From Nemertoderma westbladi (Eukaryota; Xenacoelomorpha; Nemertodermatida; Nemertodermatidae), in assembly GCA_032718475.1 (NCBI GenBank), contig JAUCBJ010008809.1, forward strand, positions 34,716-98,715: 64,000 nucleotides of DNA. The letters run 5' to 3'. This document shows, piece by piece, positions 1-10,512 of this stretch. The notes beneath the pieces are model-generated. The model did no database searches. It was given only the letters and a program-made list of their open reading frames with translations, and was not told where the DNA came from. The position numbers were made by a program, and so were the translations under genes. Within the stretch, counting starts at the first letter, position 1, and the number at the start of each line of letters is the position of its first letter.

Positions 1-1430
1 ATTGTGTTGGATTGGTGTTTATCGAATATACAGGTTAGTGTGTTGGATTGGTGTTTATCGAATATACAGGTTAGTGTGTTGGATTGGTGTTTATCGAATA
101 TACAGGTTATTGTGTTGGATTGGTGTTTATCGAATATAGAGGTTATTGTGTTGGATTGGTGTTTATCGAATATACAGGTTAGTGTGTTGGATTGGTGTTT
201 ATCGAATATACAGGTTAGTGTGTTGGATTGGTGTTTATCGAATATACAGGTTAGTGTGTTGGATTGGTGTTTATCGAATATACAGTTTAGTGTGTTGGAT
301 TGGTGTTTATCGAATATACAGGTTAGTGTGTTGGATTGGTGTTTATCGAATATACAGTTTAGTGTGTTGGATTGGTGTTTATCGAATATACAGGTTAGTG
401 TGTTGGATTGGTGTTTATCGAACATACAGGTTAGTGTGTTGGATTGGTGTTTATCGAATATACAGGTTAGTGTGTTGGATTGGTGTTTATCGAATATACA
501 GGTTAGTGTGTTGGATTGGTGTTTATCGAATATACAGGTTAGTGTGTTGGATTGGTGTTTATCGAATATACAGGTTAGTGTGTTGGATTGGTGTTTATCG
601 AATATAGAGGTTATTGTGTTGGATTGGTGTTTATCGAATATACAGGTTAGTGTGTTGGATTGGTGTTTATCGAATATACAGGTTAGTGTGTTGGATTGGT
701 GTTTATCGAATATACAGGTTAGTGTGTTGGATTGGTGTTTATCGAATATACAGTTTAGTGTGTTGGATTGGTGTTTATCGAATATACAGGTTAGTGTGTT
801 GGATTGGTGTTTATCGAATATACAGGTTAGTGTGTTGGATTGGTGTTTATCGAACATACAGGTTAGTGTGTTGGATTGGTGTTTATCGAATATACAGGTT
901 AGTGTGTTGGATTGGTGTTTATCGAATATACAGGTTAGTGTGTTGGATTGGTGTTTATCGAATATACAGGTTAGTGTGTTGGATTGGTGTTTATCGAATA
1001 TACAGGTTAGTGTGTTGGATTGGTGTTTATCGAATATAGAGGTTATTGTGTTGGATTGGTGTTTATCGAATATACAGGTTAGTGTGTTGGATTGGTGTTT
1101 ATCGAATATACAGGTTAGTGTGTTGGATTGGTGTTTATCGAATATACAGGTTAGTGTGTTGGATTGGTGTTTATCGAATATACAGTTTAGTGTGTTGGAT
1201 TGGTGTTTATCGAATATACAGGTTAGTGTGTTGGATTGGTGTTTATCGAATATACAGTTTAGTGTGTTGGATTGGTGTTTATCGAATATACAGGTTAGTG
1301 TGTTGGATTGGTGTTTATCGAATATACAGGTTAGTGTGTTGGATTGGTGTTTATCGAATATACAGGTTAGTGTGTTGGATTGGTGTTTATCGAACATACA
1401 GGTTAGTGTGTTGGATTCGTGTTTATCACC
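1..1430 (+). repeat. Minisatellite A, 36-bp unit, about 39 copies
   Basis: The unit begins GTGTTGGATTGGTGTTTATC and ends AATATACAGGTTAGT. It repeats head to tail with very few substitutions. A variant with GAGGTTATT recurs near 140, 608 and 1040, which gives a higher-order period of 13 and then 12 units (468 and 432 bp). Because 36 is a multiple of three, two plus-strand frames stay open through the array and read 12-residue repeats; I regard these as a by-product of the period. Each unit contains CAGGTTAGT, close to the 5' splice consensus. The array starts before the window. Confidence 0.97.
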
Positions 1431-1552
1431 AAAGCGGGTATCTTCTGTGTTGGTGAGCTTCCCTGTCAAGGTAAGTTGTAAATTAGATACAAAAGATTAT
1501 TTTGCTCCCTCACATAATAATAAATACATAATCTTTGCTTCAATTATATTAG

Positions 1553-1660
1553 ATTAATCAATTTTGGAAGAATTATTACCTTGATATAACGGAGCCGCAT
1601 TCATCTCAATTGGAAAATGTTGATTTAAACTGCGACAACTGCAATAGAGATCTTACTAAG
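1553..1660 (+). CDS. Putative exon upstream of the laminin G exons
   Basis: This is an inferred 108-nt exon. It follows a pyrimidine-rich tract ending TTAG (1552) and precedes GTTTGT (1661), a weak donor. Read in phase 0 it gives 36 codons without a stop, including LNCDNCNRDLTK at its end. The next exon of the laminin G gene (5841) also starts in phase 0, so the two join in frame across a 4180-bp intron that holds a retrotransposon. A linker with cysteines just before a domain starting SWRFGGSKWSHI fits the region before the fourth G domain of laminin alpha chains. A further piece ending at the consensus donor GTAAGT (1471) would join it in phase 0 in the frame that is open through minisatellite A, but I cannot say whether it is coding. 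Confidence 0.45.
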
Positions 1661-2229
1661 GTTTGTTATTTTGTTAATAAATTGTTATTAATATTGTTTA
1701 GAGATATTCTTTCAGCCCGGAGAACTGGCAGAACGGTGTTCTTATCCTCAACTACGTTCTCAACAATGAGGAACGCCTCTCGTTGAACCTGAAACCCCGG
1801 AACAGGGACAATGGCCGATCTGGTGGGGTCGAGGTAATCAATCATCCCGGTGGAAGCGGACCCATCAGGCCAATCCTACGCTACCAGAGGGATCCCCAAC
1901 AAGTGTGTGACTTTATGTTTGGGCTGCTCTAAACACTACCGTTACCAGGCTAGTCTACTGAAACACCAGAAACTCTGCTCGCTGTATCAAACTCTAAACA
2001 ACCGTAGTGCCTTCGACGAACTACCATTCTCAGTCCCACTGTACACAACAACATCGCCATGTATCGAACGTCGGTCTTCAAGCATCAACATTCTAACATG
2101 GAACGTCGAGGGAATCAGATCTACAGTTAATACAACCACGGACAAAACGTTTGAGCAAACAGACATCCTTCTCCGGCGGAGACAATGGTTGAAGACTTGG
2201 ACTTTCCAGGTTTCACTTGTCACAATGTT

Positions 2230-2530
2230 GGTAGCATACGTGGCGACCACGGGCGACCTCGTGGCGACCACGGGCAATCTCGTGGCGACCACGAGCGACC
2301 TCGTGGCGACCACGGGCGACCCCGTGGCGACCACGGGCGACCCCGTGGCGACCACGGGCGACCACGTGGCGACCACGGGCGACCTCGTGGCGACCATGGT
2401 CGACCACGTGGCGACCACGGGCGACGACGTGGCGACCAGGGGCGACCCCGTGGCGACCACGGGCGACGACGTGGCGACCAGGGGCGACCTCGTGGCGACC
2501 ACGTGGCGACCACGGGCGACCTCGTGGTGG
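2230..2530 (+). repeat. 21-bp GC-rich minisatellite inside the endonuclease region
   Basis: About 14 copies of a 21-bp unit, typically GTGGCGACCACGGGCGACCTC, itself made of two similar halves of about 10 bp. The unit is seven codons. In the retrotransposon's frame it reads repeats of GRPRGDH, and the flanking code (HNVGSIRGDHGRPRG before, RPRGGVSIAIN after) shows that the unit grew out of the endonuclease sequence itself. A partial unit near 2490-2510 shifts the frame. Long open frames on both strands here are products of the repeat. Confidence 0.93.
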
Positions 2531-4089
2531 AGTTTCTATTGCGATAAACACTTAATTTAACTTGATACCTCGCAATCGATTATTTACAAGAATGATAATC
2601 GAATCGCTGTCGACACAAATAATTTATCTGTTATATGCGGATATTACGTTCCCTCTACAGACGTTACGGATATCCTGCATGAACTAATTACAGCAATAAC
2701 TACAGTTCGCAATAAATCGAATAATCCAATTGTTCTATCTGGGGATTTCAACTGTAGAATTGACAAGCAATATGATCGTGGTGAACTACTATGTAATGGT
2801 CTACGTGGTGCTGGTTTTCACTGTCTCAATGACCCATTGATCGCTACTTACATTTCATGGAATGGGGAAAGCGCAATAGAGTTAGTATTCATTGACGAGG
2901 AACTTATAGAAATTTCCACTTTTGATGTTTTACCTACAATGAACACCAAGCATCAACGCGGGTCTCTATACATCTGCTATTGGACGATTATCTAAACAAA
3001 CGAAATGAGAGAACTCCATCAATTAGACGAATTAATGTAGACAAACTTGGGGATATTCTGGACATTAATGAGTTTGAACATCTACTCCATGAGGACATTA
3101 ACACTGCTTGTACTTACCTAACTGACAAGATAGCAGCATCACACCAAACTCCGCGGCCGCGAAAGGCCAACCCTTGGTTCGACAAGACTTGTTATCTGTC
3201 TCGGAAGGACCTTTCAGCAGCCTACCAAGAATAATGAAGGTAAAACCGACGTAGCTAAACCGAGATAACTATAGATTATCACAAAGATAATACAAACAAC
3301 TAATTGTTGAAAGAAAGAGGATCTATGAGTCGAACAGGGAACATCGCCTAATCGAAATCTGTGAAACCGAGAAAGATTCGTTTTGGAATATTCTGGAGAC
3401 AAAGAAGAATACACAACCAATGGTTCAACAAGTCCAAGAAGAGATTGGTCCCAACACTTTAATAACCTCCTGAATACAACCAAGGATACAGTCCTACCAA
3501 ACATCTATTCTAATCCCTGCGATGATTTGGATAAGCCTATCGAGGCCTCCGAGATAACCTCTGCAGTCAATTCCAACAAGAATGGGAAGGCACCAGGTCC
3601 AGATGGAATTACCAATGACGCACTCAAGGCAGGCTTTTGCCACCTACTGCCATTTCTATTGGCTCTCTTCTCCCTGTGCTTCTCTGCTGGAGTCTGCCCT
3701 CTCATCTGGTTGACCTCTTAAATCATCCCCCTTTACAAGGGCAAGGGCAGCCGATCCTTTCCAGACTGCTACAGAGGCGTGGCACCTGTCTGTTGAAGAC
3801 TGTATACTTCAATTCTTGGCACTCGCTTATACATCTGGGCAGAGTCAAACTCCATATTACCGTGCGCAATACGGCTATCGCAAACAGAGATCTACAACTA
3901 TGGCTGCCAAAGCAATTCACACTATTATTAAGGACGCACTTCAGCCAACAAGGGGTCAGATTTACTGCGTCTTGGTTGATTTTAGAAAGTGCTTCGACTC
4001 TATTAACAGATCAAAAGTATGCTCGAAGTTATCCTGTCTTGGCATCAGTCGAAAATTTATCACCGCGATATGGGCCATACTAGCAATAA

Positions 4090-4610
4090 ACTTTGTTTGT
4101 ATATGTATTGCTGCCCTGTTGGCTTGTTTTACATTTAATGGGGGGCACCAAAACAGATATATTTTCGCAATATAAAATCAATTCGTGGCTGCTAGATCTC
4201 CCATCACTACCTTCACTGAGTGTCAATAAATACGGAATTAAAACTCTTCTAAAACGAAAGAGGTGTAGTGAACAGCAAGATATCTCAGACGTGGATCTTA
4301 TAAAAACCTGGTTTATAACTTGTGTATTAAATATGAGGGTTACTACTTTTACTGATTTCGCGTCCAAGCAAGAAGTAATTATGGACTATATAAACCAAAG
4401 TTAATATAGTCACCGGGGTGTTAGCCATTTAATTGAACTCGGCAATGGTTAATAAATGTATTATGGTTTATTTGTTTCGTTATGATGTTTGTAGACCAAC
4501 AATGTTCTTTTATATTCATTCCGATAGTATGTGTTGCTCTGTGCCTCTATGGTATTTTTACTTAAATGTGTTTGTTTGTAATTCAGTGCAAAACCATTTT
4601 ATTATTCTGT
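4090..4610. other. Unidentified insertion between reverse transcriptase motifs A and B
   Basis: Motif A (near 3970) and motif B (near 4638) should be separated by roughly 150-200 bases, but about 500 extra bases with stops in all frames lie between them. The inserted stretch is AT-rich and resembles nothing I recognise. I found no clear terminal repeats or target duplication, so its ends are approximate. Confidence 0.5.
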
Positions 4611-5840
4611 GTTCTGGAACCGATCACACAGACCATTGGAGTTATTCAAGGTGACAAGCTATCCCATCCCCTCTCTTATTCACCTTATTTGTTTCCGACC
4701 TCCCTGCAGTTATTATAGCAACTGGATGCCTAATATTTATGTATGCTGACGATCTAGTTATTTGTGGAAATTCCATTGCGCAAGTTCAGATTGGACTCGA
4801 TGCATTACTTGACTACTGCAGAGACAACGATCTAACAGTTAATATCTTAAAAACGAAAGTTGTTAAATTCAGACGTGGAGGCCGGTTATCACGGGACGAT
4901 GTTCTCTTTATGATGGACAACAACTTGAGTTTGTTAATTTATTAAATTACCTCGGCGTTGTTCTTTCCACAAAGGGCGGTTCCAGTGGGCACTACAAAGA
5001 CCTTTATAATAAAAGGGGTGACCTGTCGCATCCGGCTGGCGTTGAAGGTGAACCTAACCTTGTTATCATTGGAGTCGGCAAAACGACTCTGGCAGAGCAT
5101 AATTCTACCGGCGGTATCATACGGCTGCACCACCTACGTCAATGTAGATGAGGTCGCTAAACTCGAACACGTTTTCCGAACCAGGGCTTTCTTCTGGAAG
5201 CTCTGGTGCGGCCTCAGTAAATTCGCCTCGTCATCGTCCATTCTTGCAGCGAGACCACCCCCAATGATGAATGATGAATAGATCTGACCAGTTTAACCGG
5301 TTTCCGCCGTCGATCAGCTGCGCAACTGATCTCCAATGGCTTTCATCACAAACTGTGTCAGTCCCCAAAATGCTGGAGGCCCACTGAAGACTGCATTTGC
5401 TGGCTCTGCCACGGCAAAGCGGTCTCCAAAGACCACTATTCAATTTGCTACGCTCTCCCCCGATTTAACTCCGACCTTGGCAGCTCGCTGACTTTATTTA
5501 CATATTTATTTTTATTCCATTCAGGTCACATTTTACCAATTTAAGTTTAATTTTAGTAACAGTGTGTCATTAATTCCAAAATGTTTGGTTAATATAATTA
5601 AATTCAATATTATTTTGTAAATTGTTTAATTTCATTTTAGCTAGAAGTCTTTGTACTTATGACAATTGTTAAAAAAAATTATATATGAATCCTTTTTTCG
5701 AATTGATTCTTTTCTTGTAGTTATTATTTTCTTTAAAATCCTGTTTTAAATTATTCTTAATGTTAACATCCGATCAACCTTTAGTTTGAATATTAAAAAA
5801 AATATTTCAATAATCCATAATCTGGAATTATTATTCGCAG

Positions 5841-8506
5841 TCGTGGAGATTTGGTGGATCTAAATGGAGTCACATTCGGATGACCATGGATTATACAGAA
5901 GTACCGACGTGGTCAGAGACATTTGGGTTAGTTTAGGTATATTATTAACCAGAGCATTTTTCAATAAATAGTATTTTGAAATAGCATTTTTTAATTTGAG
6001 ATCTAACTAGCATGTGATCGATTAATGATTAAAACCAGTAGGCCTATTAGCCTGAACTTTGACTGAAATTTGTAATTTGGTATCACTTAGACTACAACAG
6101 GTCAACATCATATACACATGAGTTGTGTATTCGGCCATCTGTTGATTAATTATATTTTTTATAACTTCTGCTAAAAACTTATGTTACACTTTATATTTCA
6201 GTTTTAAACTTACTATTGAGATGAGGAGTAGTGTTGATGCTGGAATAATATTATTGGGATGTTCGTTGAATATTAACGAGATTCCGGATTATAAATACTG
6301 TTTAACGCTTCACATGGCAGTAGGATTGGTTCACTTGTACACATTCTCCGCAAAGAATACCTTCTACAACAATCTCATTGATTTTACTAATGTTGTTCAT
6401 ATTGAATCACAAAAACCTATTAACGACGGTTTATTCCACAAGGTAGGTAGGTATTATATATCAAATTACATTAATGTGCCTTTCCTTGTCTTCGCTTTGA
6501 GGTTGTGACGGCTACGTGTTTAATGTAAGAGTTTTCCTAATAAACACTTGAGTTATGAATGTTACAGGTAGAAGTAAATTACAGTTACGGGAGGTGGGAG
6601 CTCTTAATAGATGGAGCTGTTGGAGGTACAGCGAAGGGAAACTTGGTTGAGATCCTGGACTGGGTGATCGTAGGTGGATTGCAAAATGACTATTCAGTAA
6701 TACATCATTTGGAAAATGTAAGTTTATTGTTGAATCTTACATATAAATAATACCGGTAATTAAATTTAAAAAATGAATTAGGACGGATGCCAAAACTAAA
6801 TTCCACCATTTCACACAACTTCAGTGTTTAACCATAACCATGTCACACAATATTGTGTACAAAACCTCCAATTTTGCTACAAATCTTAATGAAAAATTCT
6901 TGACTTTTGCGTTTAGAAGGTTAGTTAATATTTATCCGCATTAAAAATATCCAGTTACATTTACATTTATTGTTGCGACAGTAAACTCATTTTACATACA
7001 TTGATTTGCATCTGATTAACGAAATATTCACTGGAAATATTATCTTAAATCAGGAATGGTTAAATATTCCGTCATTTAATGGGTGCGTCCGGGAATTTAG
7101 CGTTTCATTACAAAACGAGGTTGTCATTTCTTTGGACAATTACAATCCCATTGATGGACATAGAATATATCATTGTTATTCCAAAGAATCAGAGGGCAAC
7201 TACTTCGGTGGTAAAGGATTTATTTCTGTCTGTGAGTTTATACTGATTAGTGCAATATAGTGTACTGTAATATGCATTCTTTTAATCTCATTCATAGAAA
7301 ACGCACCAGCCCACGGTATTGTCATGTGATGCATGTAGACCTACTGTAGACCTAATAACAAACCGACCCAAATAATAAATAATTTTATTTATATTCGAAA
7401 ATTTAAATATTCTGTAACTCTGGCAGGTAGATCAGGATGTATAAAATGGATAACTTTTTATGGCGGGTGGGAATTCAGTTAGTGCAAGTCTATATGGCGG
7501 GCATGCACCAAGTGAGTTGTGTCTGTTATCGGTACACCTAAACCCCCCCGCCTCATAAATTCACTAGTAGAGATAACATACTGTATGTGGGGGACGGGTG
7601 GGGGGGGGGGGGGGGGGGGGGGAATTTCAAACATATACTGTATCAGCACTCGCACTGCAGATTGAAGCTGTAGGGTGTAGGCCTACAGTCTAAACTTATC
7701 GGATACTAAATCGGTCTAAACTAATAAGATTATTAAACTAATTGTATTTATCGAAATAGATTCACGTTTCCGGATCGGTACCCAGACTAAGTTTTCAATG
7801 AGAATTCGACCTTTACTACTCAACGGTATCTTGTTAGCTGTAAAGAATACTAATGGAGGGGATGATTCTTTTACTGTGTTTATTTCCAATGGGAAGGTAA
7901 TTAATAATTAATTATAATATTAATATTCGAAAGTAAGTTATAATTTAGTATTAACTTTTATCTTGGCACGACTATTTGAGGCTTCGTAATTGAAGGAATT
8001 AAAGATCAGATTTCCAAAATATTATATTTCAGATTGTTATGAAGCTAACAAGGGGATTGACAAGTCTCAATGCAACATCAGAAAATATTTACAGATTGAA
8101 TGATAGGCGGTGGCATTTAGTATCAATTGCAAAGGATTTCAATTCGATTCGTCTGACGTTAAATGGAGTTGAAACGGTAACATTCGATGTTGCAATTTTA
8201 AATGGAACTCTGAACACAGATTCACCGTTGTATATTGGAGGTTTACCTTGGGGTAAGTACATTCCAGGTTCGGTACTCTGGGGCGAGCCACGAAGTTGTA
8301 CATCTAAATAAATACGCATGTTTATTTTATTGTTTTATGTTCTAGAACACCCGCACAACCTTGATAAACTTCCACTCACCAACTTCACAGGATGTTTGAA
8401 AGACTTCCAATATTGGGGGAATCCTTGGGATTTCGGGGCTGATGTTGACTCAAAAGGAATTCAATATTACGGTGATTTTTCACCAAACGGTTGTCCAACT
8501 TGCTAA
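5841..8506 (+). CDS. Laminin G domain protein, laminin alpha-like C-terminus (seven exons)
   Basis: The exons are 5841-5926, 6202-6442, 6568-6717, 7054-7231, 7760-7896, 8033-8252 and 8346-8506. All introns begin GT and end AG, and the phases (2,0,0,1,0,1) join without a stop, giving about 390 residues from 5841. There are two tandem laminin G domains. The first runs from SWRFGGSKWSHI through FKLTIEMRSS, GLFHKVEVNYSYGRWELLIDG and FNGCVREF. The second runs from NYFGGKGFISV through IRPLLLNGILLAV, DRRWHLVSIAKDF, SPLYIGGLP and NFTGCLKDF to the end GCPTC. Such domains bind dystroglycan, heparan sulfate or integrins in basement membranes. The order, and the cysteine-containing linker before FGGS-SHI, most resemble LG4-LG5 of laminin alpha chains. 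Other LG proteins (neurexin, perlecan, agrin types) are possible because the N-terminal part lies outside the window. Confidence 0.85.
7600..7622 (+). repeat. Poly(G) tract, 23 bp, in a laminin intron
   Basis: An uninterrupted run of G lies in the intron 7232-7759, preceded by a G-rich stretch (GTGGGGGACGGGTG). Confidence 0.97.
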
Positions 8507-8528
8507 CAATGATAAGTTAGGGAGAGCC

Positions 8529-8534
8529 AATAAA
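8529..8534 (+). terminator. Polyadenylation signal of the laminin G gene
   Basis: AATAAA lies 23 bases after the stop codon at 8504-8506, so the 3' untranslated region would be very short. A later alternative signal is possible. Confidence 0.55.
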
Positions 8535-8539
8535 ATATA

Positions 8540-9279
8540 TACTCTTGAATTTGAATGGGAAAAACAGTGCAGTGTACATAACGCCTACAGTATGGATTTA
8601 ATTATAATTTCACTTTATACTGTAAGTGTAAAAATGTTAGAAGAATTACTTCAGTTTATTTTATTTGTAATGGACAGTATAGGCATAATACGTGCTTATG
8701 CTTTATACAGTACTTTATACGTCACTATAAAAAAAGTATTATATATTCTTTCATTGGAAAAGTAAGCCTATAAATAATTGAAGAAGACAAATTTATTGTT
8801 CTTATAACATTTAAATGGACGTGAAATTAGAAATAAGAATGAACTCATTTAATTATAATATTTTATATCGACGAGCCGTGGTGTTTCGTGTCTTTTTTTA
8901 TATTTGAGGGTTTCATGTTTCATAACATTTTCTTAAAACGTTTTTAATAAGGTAAAACGTTTTTTAATACAGTAAGCCTAGCCTAGTAGGCCTTTGGATT
9001 GGTGAACTTAATAAGCAAGCAAACATGACAGAGTGTACATTCCTATTAATATTATTATTTACATACTGTACCTGTACCCGTACCGGTACTGGTAGTGTTG
9101 AAATTGTTTCAGTTTAATATACAGTAACTCGTCTAACACTGACGATTACTGATAGGAAGTTGGACTACAGTACTAAATTGTAATTACAGCCTGCTGTTAA
9201 AGCGTGTAATGCATGGGATAAATAGGCTGTACAGAAGAATTTAGAATTAGAATTTGAAATTGTATACATTGTGATTACA
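8540..9279. other. Intergenic stretch without a recognisable gene
   Basis: AT-rich sequence with scattered GTACCGGTAC- and AGGCCT-type palindromes near 8970-9100. No supported ORF or RNA gene was seen. Confidence 0.6.
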
Positions 9280-9284
9280 GTAGG
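9280..9284 (+). repeat. Target-site duplication of BEL/Pao element 1, left
   Basis: GTAGG directly precedes the 5' LTR and recurs at 17910-17914 directly after the 3' LTR. Confidence 0.92.
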
Positions 9285-9572
9285 TGTAAAAGCTTTTACT
9301 GAATTGTCCGGTTATTTTTCCTTATTTTTCCCGTAAAGTACTCTGTAGTTGGTTTACCAGGCATAAAAAGGCCGTGTCCTTGCTGTACTGGTGTTTTAGC
9401 GGACATAAAAGCTATTTCTTCTGTATTTGTACTTTAGAGGACATAATCCGTAATTCCGTGACGTAAAAGCTCGATACTCTTGAAAACAGTGTCGCTACCA
9501 TGACGACGGCTAGCAGCTGATATTGCCACGTCGACGTTTCTTTGTTTCTCTGTTCTCTCGTTGTTCATGTTG

Positions 9573-9620
9573 ACCAATCAGAGCGTTTGTGATCTCTGTG
9601 TTGGAGGTATATACAGAAAC
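9573..9620 (+). promoter_or_regulatory. LTR promoter: CCAAT box and TATA-like box
   Basis: GACCAATCAGAG (CCAAT at 9573-9577) is followed about 30 bases later by GGTATATACAG (9606-9616) and then CTCAGTAGTTCAGTG, an initiator-like context. The same arrangement occurs in the 3' LTR (CCAAT at 16970) and, on the minus strand, in element 2 (ATTGG at 28783-28787, GTATAC at 28748-28753). Conservation between two diverged LTR families supports a function. Confidence 0.6.
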
Positions 9621-10331
9621 TCAGTAGTTCAGTGTTATGTTTTTGTCCAGAGCCTAAGAACCGGCTTTGGCACCTCCGTGTTTTAGTTTTTAGTCTTACA
9701 CTAGTAGGTTTAATTATAAAGGGCATATATCCTTTAACGCACCTACCTGACTCATGGAATCACTGCATACTGATGACTGATGTCTGCATACTGCAGTACT
9801 GCATACACTGCATACTGTGTAACATTGTGCATACCTTTATATTGTTATACTGCTATTTACCGTCAGTTCTTCATAATATGGTTGATGAATAATTATATTT
9901 GGAATAACGATAAACAACCCCGAAACCCAATGTTCTTGATATACCGAAGGTAAGAGAGAAGGGTTACAGATAAACGATTGTGACTTATGTTAAAGTGGTT
10001 TGAAGTGAATCTAATGTTATTTGATAGACCCTACATGAGCCAGTCTGTGTTCCTTTTATATGTGACTAAAATCAGTGAAGATCGGCAGATAAGTGTGCAG
10101 TATTGTGCAGCATTGTGTATGAGTGAGTCTGTTAAAGAAGCATTCCTAAAGAATGCGCCATATATGTGAATTATAATTAAGCCATATCGTTGTGAGTGGT
10201 TTAAGTCATAACTCTGTTTATATAGATAAAGCGCCACGTCCTAAAGGAACTGTTAATATTCCCGAAGGTGAATAATATTGTCAGAGATTATATAATACTG
10301 TCAGTCGAATAATACATTAGGCTTACATAGC

Positions 10332-10337
10332 AATAAA
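10332..10337 (+). terminator. Polyadenylation signal in the element 1 LTR
   Basis: AATAAA lies downstream of the promoter-like boxes within the LTR, where R/U5 polyadenylation would be expected. A copy is in the 3' LTR at 17729-17734. In element 2 the matching hexamer is altered. Confidence 0.45.
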
Positions 10338-10512
10338 ATTAAACCGTCGAACCCAATCTCCCGGGAATTTCCAGCGGGTGAATGGTCGCGCACGGATTGG
10401 TTTCGACTAGTGTAGTGAATCAAATACTTGTCAAAGACTAAAAACTGATTTAATATCTAGAAGACATCTTAATTTGGTGGGTTAAACTGCCAAAGGTCTG
10501 AAAGCGCGAACA

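Larger units (their letters stand above)
1700..5465 (+). pseudogene. Decayed non-LTR retrotransposon (endonuclease plus reverse transcriptase)
   Basis: Pieces of one polyprotein appear in order but in shifting frames. There is a cysteine/histidine finger (CLGCSKHYRYQASLLKHQ, near 1917-1975). The start of an endonuclease/exonuclease/phosphatase domain (ILTWNVEGIRS, near 2090) follows, then DFPGFTCHNV (near 2197), RGGVSIAIN (2523-2549) and the GDFNC motif (2741-2755). A linker with NPWFDKTC lies near 3171. Reverse transcriptase motifs are KAPGPDGI (near 3590), VLVDFRKCFDS (motif A, near 3970), GVIQGD (motif B, near 4638) and MYADDLVICG (motif C, 4739-4768). The thumb region follows (ILPAVSYGC, near 5100). 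A C-terminal CxxC/CH zinc motif (CWLCH...YSICYALPRFN) lies at 5395-5470. Frameshifts, stops, an internal minisatellite and an insertion show that it is dead. It sits in an intron of the laminin G gene in the same orientation. The 5' limit is uncertain. Confidence 0.88.
9285..10512 (+). repeat. 5' LTR of element 1
   Basis: 1228 bp, TG...CA ends, matched by 16682-17909. The first bases form the palindrome GTAAAAGCTTTTAC. Short open frames inside it are conserved between LTRs only because the LTRs are identical, and I do not count them as genes. Confidence 0.95.

Noticed and set aside
1-1430. CRISPR-like array
   Set aside because: Units are contiguous and identical with no unique spacers, and the DNA is animal. 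The same holds for 35510-38146 and 42926-47734.
4-1557. 517-residue repeat protein of 12-residue units
   Set aside because: Any stop-free 36-bp tandem repeat gives such a frame; two frames are open at once. Kept only as a question in the findings.
5841-5926. Alternative frame of the first laminin exon (RGDLVDLNGVTFG)
   Set aside because: That frame meets TGA at once, while the chosen frame (SWRFGGSKWSHI) has matching phases on both sides and the expected start of a G domain.
9632-10169. Short ORFs in the LTRs (repeated at 17029-17566)
   Set aside because: Conserved only because the LTRs are identical. No domain, and they overlap the presumed promoter and R region.
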